From contig CAYRCG010000017.1 in assembly GCA_964422685.1 (NCBI GenBank), positions 1 to 20,822 on the forward strand: DNA of 20,822 bases, written 5' to 3'. The position numbers and the translations under genes were made by a program. Below, piece after piece: positions 8,362 through 13,322 of the stretch; position 1 is the stretch's first letter, and each line of letters starts with the position of its first letter. The DNA comes from Syntrophomonas sp964422685. Lineage in GTDB: Bacteria > Bacillota > Syntrophomonadia > Syntrophomonadales > Syntrophomonadaceae. The notes beneath the pieces are model-generated. The model was not told the origin of the DNA, ran no database searches, and saw only the letters and a program-made list of their open reading frames with translations.

Positions 8362-8691
8362 TCAGCGCATCATCCTGAATATAGTGGCCAGGATTTCATC
8401 TATAACCTGTTCATCCCCGGAGACTAATTGCTCCTTGACACAAGATTTCATGTGTTTCTGCAAAAGCAGCCGGGCTACTCCATAAAGTGCCGACTGGGCT
8501 GAAGTGATCTGATTTAGGACATCATCGCAATAAACACCCCCTTCTATCATGCGCTTAATCCCGCGGATTTGGCCTTCAACGCGGTTGAGGCGAACCACAA
8601 GTTCTTTAACCGCAGCATCATCACTCCAGGAACGGTTTTTATTATTGTTTCCTATACATCCCGCACAACTCTGCTTAGTTTTATTTTCCAT
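8362..8691 (-). CDS. csoR: Copper-sensing transcriptional repressor CsoR
   Basis: CsoR/RcnR-family proteins are all-helical repressors that leave DNA when Cu(I) binds. The 109-residue product has the core VVRLNRVEGQIRGIKRMIE and the metal ligands Cys55 (VYCDD), His80 and Cys84 (KHMKSC), the Cys-His-Cys set of copper-type members. An N-terminal extension contains a CAGC pair (Cys9, Cys12) outside the family core, possibly an extra thiol site. AGGGGG lies just upstream of the ATG. It heads the operon with copZ and copA; the promoter is about 220 bases upstream with a fitting operator, so the operon is probably autoregulated by copper. Confidence 0.95.
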   Translation of the reverse strand: MENKTKQSCAGCIGNNNKNRSWSDDAAVKELVVRLNRVEGQIRGIKRMIEGGVYCDDVLNQITSAQSALYGVARLLLQKHMKSCVKEQLVSGDEQVIDEILATIFRMMR

Positions 8692-8777
8692 ATTAACCCC
8701 CTACGGCATTAGACCACAAACAATGTTGAAAACAGGGATTGAGATTCACTTCAGTCTTGGAACGACCAGGTGTTATA

Positions 8778-8867
8778 TCATTGCGAGGAGCGTAGCGACG
8801 TGGCAATCTTCCCCTGAGTGATATGCTTTTGTGGGGGGAGATTCCTCGCGGACCCAGAATGACAATG
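8778..8867. repeat. Dispersed repeat element copy 1, inside the csoR leader
   Basis: Starts TCATTGCGAGGAGCGTAGCG and ends with CAGAATGACAATG; the ends carry CATTG/CAATG and the inner arms (AATCTTCCCC and GGGGGGAGATT) can pair with one mismatch, giving a long imperfect hairpin. The same left half recurs at 8970, 20674 and 20796. This family of short, non-coding, hairpin-forming elements is widespread in Firmicutes and other anaerobes. This copy lies between the csoR promoter (8915-8943) and the csoR ATG (8691), so it is transcribed as part of the 5' leader on the minus strand. Confidence 0.8.
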
Positions 8868-8912
8868 GGTAGCTAGGGAAGCTTATGAATCCATCGCTAT
8901 TTGTTTCTGATT

Positions 8913-8934
8913 ATAGTATACCCCCCTATACTAT
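8913..8934. promoter_or_regulatory. CsoR-type operator
   Basis: ATAGTATA (8913-8920), six C (8921-8926), TATACTAT (8927-8934): perfect 8-base arms around a G/C tract, the layout of known CsoR operators (AT-rich flanks on a run of G or C). A second partial copy, ATAGTATAGGGG, lies at 8943-8954. The main site fills the spacer and the -10 box of the minus-strand promoter at 8915-8943, where a bound CsoR tetramer would exclude polymerase. Confidence 0.75.
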
Positions 8935-8943
8935 GTAAGTAAA
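8915..8943 (-). promoter_or_regulatory. Promoter of the csoR-copZ-copA operon
   Basis: On the minus strand TTTACT (8943-8938) is the -35 box, followed by exactly 17 bases, then TATACT (8920-8915), a five-of-six -10 box. Transcription would start near 8908, giving a leader of roughly 215 bases that contains dispersed repeat copy 1. The CsoR-type palindrome overlaps the spacer and -10. Confidence 0.65.
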
Positions 8944-8969
8944 TAGTATAGGGGAGGAACGTTTCTGCC

Positions 8970-9064
8970 GTTGCGAGGAGCGCAGCGACGGGGCAATCTT
9001 CCCTAGGCGTGAGGCGTGAGGCGTGAGGCGTGAGGCGTAAGATTCCTCGCCAGGCTCGGAGTGA
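8970..9064. repeat. Dispersed repeat element copy 2, with heptad insert and interrupted right end
   Basis: The left half (TTGCGAGGAGCGCAGCGACG) matches copy 1 closely, then after CTTCCCTA come five 7-base tandem units (9006-9040), then the right half GATTCCTCGCCAGGCTCGGA and GTGA. The right end stops at GTGA (9061-9064), where the structured RNA at 9065-9283 begins, as if that RNA element had inserted at the edge of the repeat. Confidence 0.75.
9006..9040 (+). repeat. Heptanucleotide tandem repeat, 5 units of GGCGTGA
   Basis: Units at 9006, 9013, 9020 and 9027 are identical GGCGTGA; the fifth at 9034 is GGCGTAA. The array replaces the loop of dispersed repeat copy 2. The same unit occurs seven times at 20713-20761 in another copy, and variants in reverse orientation occur at 9397-9424 and 12099-12119. 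Confidence 0.9.
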
Positions 9065-9283
9065 CGTGGGGCGGCGCAATAGGAATATACCAGCGAGCGA
9101 TTGGCGAAGCATGGCTGCAACACCCAGCGAAGCCGAGTAGGCGAAAGGGGGCGAGTGACAGGACGTCGCGAGCGCGCGTCTTCCCATGGACGGGAAGTCC
9201 GCGCGGGTACCCCTTGAGCCACGAGGCAAGCTGCCGGTGTTGCCCATGCGTAGCCTGCGAGCAGTATATTCTATTAAGCCGCC
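9065..9283 (+). ncRNA. HEARO/omegaRNA-like structured RNA (IscB-type guide RNA scaffold) without a nuclease gene
   Basis: A long-range stem closes the region: GGCGGC (9070-9075), AATAG (9078-9082) and AATATAC (9084-9090) pair in order with GCCGCC (9278-9283), CTATT (9271-9275) and GTATATT (9264-9270). Inside is a strong hairpin, CGCGCG-T-CTTCCC (9173-9185) with GGGAAG-TC-CGCGCG (9192-9205), and a smaller one GGCAA/TTGCC (9225-9229, 9240-9244). The stretch from CCCTTGAGCCACGAG to GTTGCCCATGCGTAGCC matches what I remember of the conserved 3' half of HEARO (Rfam RF02033), now known as the omegaRNA of IscB. HEARO is reported to insert right after ATGA or GTGA, and GTGA is at 9061-9064. Structure and boundary are seen; the family name rests on recall. 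No IscB, IsrB or TnpA ORF follows. GC content is clearly higher than the flanks. Confidence 0.65.
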
Positions 9284-9577
9284 ATACCCAAGCAAGCTAT
9301 TTTCATTTTAACCTCCATGACCCCAGGTCGCAAACAACGATGAAAATGGGGTTTGAAGGCTCTTGGACGGTAAGGGATAGCGGGTAATTACTTATACCCC
9401 TCACCCCTCACGCCTCACCCCTCACCATTTCATATTAATTTTTACATTTAGAAGGAATATTAAAATTCATATAGAATAACTAATAACGATAGGAACTAAC
9501 ATAACAGGACAAGGACGAACAACGTATGCGATTTAACACGGCGAAAGCAGACAACAACTAACTATATTTAAAAAGAT
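9284..9577. other. Intergenic stretch without a recognised gene
   Basis: Between the structured RNA and the inverted repeat at 9578 I find no credible ORF or tRNA. It holds a short segment (about 9306-9370, with CGCAAACAACGATGAAAATG) that resembles 8692-8750 next to csoR, then the heptad array at 9397-9424, then an AT-rich, low-complexity tract. It separates the copper region from the transporter operon. Confidence 0.6.
9397..9424 (-). repeat. Heptanucleotide tandem repeat, 4 units, reverse orientation
   Basis: Four 7-base units CCCCTCA, CCCCTCA, CGCCTCA, CCCCTCA; on the minus strand these read TGAGGGG or TGAGGCG, variants of the GGCGTGA arrays at 9006 and 20713. Here the array is not embedded in a recognisable dispersed repeat copy. 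Confidence 0.8.
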
Positions 9578-9654
9578 AATATTGATTCTACTGTAAAAAA
9601 CCTTTTGTAGCATAGGGTTGCATAAATATTACTTTTTGCAGCGGAATCAATATT
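9578..9654. repeat. Long inverted repeat, 22-base arms
   Basis: AATATTGATTC (9578-9588) pairs perfectly with GAATCAATATT (9644-9654); after a two-base mismatch the arms continue as CTGTAAAAA (9591-9599) with TTTTTGCAG (9633-9641), one G-U. The loop is 33 bases. It could be a miniature transposon relic, or an intrinsic structure of the leader below, which starts about 45 bases later. A weak promoter (TTGCAT 9653-9658, TATTAA 9675-9680, spacer 16) overlaps its right end. Confidence 0.65.
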
Positions 9655-9697
9655 GCATAGAGGTGGTTTATCTATATTAATTCGTAATTCAATACAA

Positions 9698-9829
9698 ATG
9701 TCTTCGAGCCTTTTATCCTGTAGCAATGAAGCCATGGATAATCGGACGAAGGAAGTGTTTGTTATCATCAAACGCTTCTCAGGGTATAGCTGTAAACGGC
9801 CATGCCTCCCGTGTTTGGAAAGAAGATGT
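9698..9829 (+). promoter_or_regulatory. Riboswitch-like aptamer, probably Moco/Tuco family
   Basis: A closing stem joins ATGTCTTC (9698-9705) with GAAGATGT (9822-9829). Next come GCC (9708-9710) with GGC (9798-9800), ATCCTG (9715-9720) with CAGGGT (9780-9785), and a 10-base-pair hairpin GAAGTGTTTG/CAAACGCTTC (9752-9778). The unpaired-looking GCCTCCCGT at 9804-9812 followed by TTTGGAAAGA, and CTTCGAGCC at 9702-9710, recall the conserved parts of the molybdenum-cofactor RNA motif (Rfam RF01055), which controls Mo/W transport and cofactor genes. The presence of the extra hairpin would fit Moco rather than the shorter Tuco form. The fold is seen in the sequence; the class is recall, not a covariance search. 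A terminator follows at 9919-9948, so control is probably by transcription attenuation of the importer operon. Confidence 0.55.
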
Positions 9830-9918
9830 AGTTTGTCTTTTAAGAACCGGCAATGTTCTGCGGGGCTTAAAAGAAATTTGTATAGCTAGGATTATTAGCA
9901 TCTTAATTATACAAAAAG

Positions 9919-9948
9919 ACCGGCATCAACCTTTCGATGTCGGTTTTT
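9919..9948 (+). terminator. Intrinsic terminator of the leader, with competing antiterminator
   Basis: ACCGGCATC (9919-9927) and GATGTCGGT (9936-9944) make a 9-base-pair stem with an 8-base loop, followed by TTTTTATGTTTT. The 5' strand sequence ACCGGCA also occurs at 9846-9852, between the aptamer and the terminator; that upstream copy can pair with TGTCGGT (9938-9944) as an antiterminator. The duplicated ACCGGCA is the usual sign of a switch between two exclusive structures. It lies 82 bases before the permease gene. Confidence 0.85.
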
Positions 9949-10029
9949 ATGTTTTCGCAACTAAGGCTCAGAAAAGTGCGGGGCTGTGGGGCAAAAAGCA
10001 AAAAAGCTGAGTTGCAGTAAGGGGGACTA

Positions 10030-11082
10030 GTGTTGGAAGCAGATATTAAAGGGAAAATTGCCGAAATTAGATCACAGAACGAAGCGGGGTGGAAACTTTT
10101 TATACTCCTTTCTATTATAATTGCAATTTTTATTATTTCTTTTGCCTCGGGCAGATACCCGGTATCTCCGGGACAGCTCCTGGAGGTTTTGGCTTCGCGG
10201 GTATTCCCTATAGAAGCTCACTGGGATGCTACAGTGGAAACGGTGATATTTCAAGTGCGCTTACCGCGTATTTTTGCGGCTATATTAGTCGGGGCAGCCC
10301 TGTCTGCTGCTGGGGCCGCTTACCAGGGGATGTTTAAAAACCCTTTGGTTTCCCCGGATATACTAGGGGCTTCGGCCGGTGCCGGTTTCGGAGCGGCTTT
10401 AGCCATATACTTTTCCTTTAGCATGCTGGGGATTCAATTGATGGCTTTTGCGGGTGGTTTACTGGCAGTCGGCTTAACTTACTGTATCAGCCTGCGGATA
10501 AAGCACGATCCTATGTTGGCATTGGTATTGTCAGGTATTATGATAGGTTCCCTTTTTACTGCGGCTATCTCTTGCATTAAATATATTGCCGACCCTTATG
10601 ATAAACTCCCTGCTATAACTTTTTGGCTTATGGGAAGCTTGGCATCAATCACTCCCCGGGATGTCTACATGGTATTAATTCCGATATTGTTCGGTTCTAT
10701 TGTGCTATTTCTTTTGCGTTGGCGGCTTAATGTTCTGGCTATGGGGGAGGAGGAGGCTAGGGTGTTAGGCATAAATACCGCTGCTATGAAAACTATAGTC
10801 ATTGTTTGCTGTACTCTTATGGCGGCGGCATCAGTTTCTATTAGCGGGATGATAGGTTGGGTAGGTTTGGTTATACCACATTTAGCCCGTATGATTGTCG
10901 GCCCCAACTATCAGGTGCTTTTACCGGCATCTATTTTACTCGGCGGGGCTTATTTGCTAATAGTTGATGACCTAGCCCGGTTGATGGCCAGTATGGAGAT
11001 TCCCTTGGGAATACTAACAGCGCTTATCGGTGTGCCTTTCTTTCTCTATCTTCTTTTGAATAGCAAATGGGGGTGGAAATAG
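10030..11082 (+). CDS. FecCD-family ABC importer permease
   Basis: A 350-residue integral membrane protein with about nine to ten hydrophobic segments (first at about 23-40, FILLSIIIAIFIISF) and the conserved FecCD/BtuC pieces: VRLPRIFAAILVGAALSAAG followed by AAYQGMFKNPLVSPDILGAS near 75-115, and the ATPase-contact region GMIGWVGLVIPHLARMIVG near 278-296. This family moves siderophores, heme, cobalamin or, in MolBC, molybdate. Start: GTG at 10030 or TTG at 10033, with AAGGGGGA just upstream; the TTG has the better spacing. It is the first gene after the riboswitch-like leader and terminator. The ATPase begins 63 bases after its stop. The substrate cannot be read from the permease alone. Confidence 0.92.
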   Translation: MLEADIKGKIAEIRSQNEAGWKLFILLSIIIAIFIISFASGRYPVSPGQLLEVLASRVFPIEAHWDATVETVIFQVRLPRIFAAILVGAALSAAGAAYQGMFKNPLVSPDILGASAGAGFGAALAIYFSFSMLGIQLMAFAGGLLAVGLTYCISLRIKHDPMLALVLSGIMIGSLFTAAISCIKYIADPYDKLPAITFWLMGSLASITPRDVYMVLIPILFGSIVLFLLRWRLNVLAMGEEEARVLGINTAAMKTIVIVCCTLMAAASVSISGMIGWVGLVIPHLARMIVGPNYQVLLPASILLGGAYLLIVDDLARLMASMEIPLGILTALIGVPFFLYLLLNSKWGWK

Positions 11083-11145
11083 CCCTGGGGGGAATGGATT
11101 ACTTGCCTGATAAATCGAATGAAATAAATTTTGGAGGTATGGGGA

Positions 11146-11976
11146 ATGGGATTGGAATTCAGGAACTTGAGTTGCGGGTACGGGGCAAGGAAAGTGATAC
11201 AAGACATTTCTTTTCAACTCAAGGTAGGGGAGGTAGTTGGCCTTTTGGGAGCCAATGGCTGCGGAAAAACTACTCTTATAAAAACCATACTGGGGCTGTT
11301 ACCAGTTCAGGGAGGGGAGGTGTTATTAGATGGTAAAAACATCAAAGACTGGACGCCGGCGCAAATTGCCCGGGTAATTGGCTATATTCCGCAGATGCAT
11401 ACGCCGCCCTTTCCGTTTCAGGTCTTGGATGTCGTTTTGATGGGGCGCACAGCTCATATCAAGCCCTTTGCTTCCCCCTCCAAAAAAGATATAAAGATTG
11501 CGGAACAGGCCCTGGAGATGTTGAATATCTCCTATCTGCATAAGCGGATTTATACCGAAATAAGCGGCGGAGAACGGCAGTTAGTTCTGATTGCCCGTGC
11601 CTTGGCCCAAGAACCCAGGATTCTCATTATGGATGAACCTACGGCTAGTCTCGATTTTGGCAATCAGATTAAAGTTTTGAGCCATGTTAGACAATTGGCG
11701 GGAATGAAAATAGCTGTTTTAATGTCCTGTCATTTTCCAGAGCATGCTTTCATTTATTCGAACCGGACGGTGTTGTTGAATGCGGGAAGAATACTGCATA
11801 GCGGCACCCCCGAGGAAAGTATAACCGCGGAGAGATTAAAAATACTCTATGGAGTTGATGTAGAAATAGTAAAGGTTAGAAATCGTCTTAGCCAGGAACT
11901 ACCAGTTTGTGTGCCTTCCCGGAGCTTTGCTTTGCAAACGCTGCCATCAACTGAAAGGGAATATGCTCTGGCTTGA
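11146..11976 (+). CDS. FecCD-type ABC importer ATPase
   Basis: A 276-residue ABC ATPase: Walker A GANGCGKT at 35-42, Q-loop in IGYIPQ (Gln83), signature ISGGERQ at 139-145, Walker B ILIMDEPTASLD at 159-170 and H-loop His196 in SCHFPEHAF. This is the FecE/BtuD/MolC type that pairs with FecCD permeases. The ATG at 11146 has GGAGG eight bases upstream; TTG at 11131 overlaps that site and is rejected. The last 60 residues (after RLKILYGVDVEIV) form the usual short C-terminal extension. A small hairpin begins at its stop codon, and the binding-protein gene starts 194 bases later, so the ATPase may be expressed separately from the downstream genes. Confidence 0.93.
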   Translation: MGLEFRNLSCGYGARKVIQDISFQLKVGEVVGLLGANGCGKTTLIKTILGLLPVQGGEVLLDGKNIKDWTPAQIARVIGYIPQMHTPPFPFQVLDVVLMGRTAHIKPFASPSKKDIKIAEQALEMLNISYLHKRIYTEISGGERQLVLIARALAQEPRILIMDEPTASLDFGNQIKVLSHVRQLAGMKIAVLMSCHFPEHAFIYSNRTVLLNAGRILHSGTPEESITAERLKILYGVDVEIVKVRNRLSQELPVCVPSRSFALQTLPSTEREYALA

Positions 11977-12006
11977 TTTAGCTGGTCATAAATCAAGACT
12001 TTTCTT
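11972..12006 (+). terminator. AT-rich hairpin after the importer ATPase gene
   Basis: CTTGATTTA (11972-11980, containing the TGA stop) pairs perfectly with TAAATCAAG (11989-11997) across an 8-base loop and is followed by ACTTTTCTTATT. It may act as a partial terminator or an RNA processing stem between the permease-ATPase pair and the binding protein. The stem is AT-rich, hence weak. Confidence 0.45.
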
Positions 12007-12098
12007 ATTAGACATTCATGCCCCGGGGGGCTATAACCACCGATAAAAAGTGGGATGGGCTAATCATTGGGGTAGAAGAGTTTAAGAGGGATAACCGA

Positions 12099-12119
12099 CA
12101 CCTCACTCCTCACCCCTCA
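12099..12119 (-). repeat. Heptanucleotide tandem repeat, 3 units, in front of the binding-protein gene
   Basis: CACCTCA, CTCCTCA, CCCCTCA at 12099-12119; the reverse complement gives TGAGGGG-like units as at 9397-9424. It lies in the 194-base leader of the binding-protein gene. Although the reading frame is open through here, the real start (12171) is downstream, so the array is non-coding. Confidence 0.65.
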
Positions 12120-12170
12120 CCTTTCTTACTAAGCACTTTTAGCGAAGATTTTAAAAGGGGAGGAATAGAA

Positions 12171-13271
12171 TTGAAAAAAACAAAAGCCATAGTGGCCTTA
12201 CTAAGTATTTTAGCCTTGTTGCTCACTTGCAGCTTAGCAGGCTGCAATAATGAACAGGCTCAAAAGACCTCGGCTCCTTCTGAACCGGAACTGCGGACTA
12301 TTGTCGATGATGCGGGGCGGGAGCATAGCATTGCAAATGAAATAAATAAGGTCTTCACAGTTAGTCCGGTTGGCGCCATTCTGGTTTATACCCTTGATCC
12401 GGGCTTGCTGATCGGCTGGAACTATGAGCTGCGCGAAGGCGAAAAGGAATATTTAACGCCCGAATTGCAGCGCTTGCCTAATTTGGGGGGATGGTATGCC
12501 AAGGCTACTTGTAATACCGAGGAACTTTTAAGGATTAATCCCGATGTTATACTATCGGTCGGCGCAATCGATGATATGATTGTTTCCCAGGCCGATGAAA
12601 TACAGAAGCAGACCGGTATTCCGGTTATCGTCATTAATGGGGATCTGACAAATTATGAGAAGACCTATGAGTTTACCGGCAAACTTTTAAACCGGGAAGA
12701 AAAAGCCAAGGAGTTAGCGGCTTATTGCCAAAAAACCATAAGCGATGCCCAAAATAAATCACAAGGCATAAAGCCGGAAGAACGGCTGCGTGTGTACTAT
12801 GCCGAAGGAGCTGCCGGGTTGGAAACCGATCCCCGGATGTCACCACACACCGAAGTTTTAGAAATGGTGGGGGGAACGAATGTGGCCGAAGTGTCCGTTA
12901 AAGGCGGCATGGGCATGACGCCGGTATCACTGGAACAGATTCTTTCCTGGAACCCGGATGTGATTATAAGCTGGAATAAAGCCCAGGGTGGTTATTTTGA
13001 GCAAATAATGGCTGACCCTAAATGGGAAGGTATTGCAGCGGTTCAGAGCAAAAAAGTCTATGCGGTACCCAGCGGCCCTTTTAATTGGTTTGATCGTCCG
13101 CCTTCGGTCAACCGTATACTAGGCGTTAAATGGCTGGGCAACCTTCTTTACCCCGATGTATACCAATATGATATGGCCCAAGAAACCCGGGAGTTTTACA
13201 AAAACTTCTATCATTATGATTTGACGGACGAAGAATTGACCTCTTTGCTAAAGGACGCAGGGGGCAAGTGA
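12171..13271 (+). CDS. Lipoprotein ABC substrate-binding protein (TroA/FecB-like fold, PF01497 type)
   Basis: The extracytoplasmic ligand receptor for the importer at 10030-11976. I start at the TTG at 12171 (GGGGAGGA about seven bases upstream) because it yields MKKTKAIVALLSILALLLTC then SLAGC: a lipoprotein signal peptide with lipobox LAGC and lipidated Cys25. The 366-residue protein then has LRTIVDDAGREHSI, the normal start of PF01497 proteins, two Rossmann-like lobes and a bridging helix around residues 190-220. The second lobe ends in a distinctive run, GPFNWFDRPPSVNRILG then VKWLGNLLYPDVY. That tail is repeated, degraded, at 15300-15531 and 16376-16435. The fold is that of iron-chelate, cobalamin and molybdate (MolA) binding proteins; the ligand is unknown. 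Confidence 0.9.
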   Translation: MKKTKAIVALLSILALLLTCSLAGCNNEQAQKTSAPSEPELRTIVDDAGREHSIANEINKVFTVSPVGAILVYTLDPGLLIGWNYELREGEKEYLTPELQRLPNLGGWYAKATCNTEELLRINPDVILSVGAIDDMIVSQADEIQKQTGIPVIVINGDLTNYEKTYEFTGKLLNREEKAKELAAYCQKTISDAQNKSQGIKPEERLRVYYAEGAAGLETDPRMSPHTEVLEMVGGTNVAEVSVKGGMGMTPVSLEQILSWNPDVIISWNKAQGGYFEQIMADPKWEGIAAVQSKKVYAVPSGPFNWFDRPPSVNRILGVKWLGNLLYPDVYQYDMAQETREFYKNFYHYDLTDEELTSLLKDAGGK

Positions 13272-13322
13272 TTAAGCAATAGGGTTTTAAGCGGCGCCGG
13301 AATCACGAGGAGGGTTTTTTAA

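Noticed and set aside
8897..9295. Long minus-strand reading frame across the repeat and structured RNA
   Set aside because: It runs through dispersed repeats, heptads and the HEARO-like hairpins, has no ribosome site, and its composition follows the repeats.
9650..9960. Cobalamin riboswitch in front of the BtuC-like permease
   Set aside because: I looked for the B12-box (AGCCAGGAGACC type) and GCCACTG and found neither; the GCCTCCC core fits the Moco motif better.
9726..10010. Plus-strand reading frame across the leader and terminator
   Set aside because: It overlaps the paired aptamer, the antiterminator and the terminator hairpin; no ribosome site and no protein-like pattern.
12018..12170. 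N-terminal 51-residue extension of the binding protein
   Set aside because: It would place a heptad repeat in the protein and hide the lipoprotein signal; a TTG with a good ribosome site at 12171 gives a canonical lipobox.
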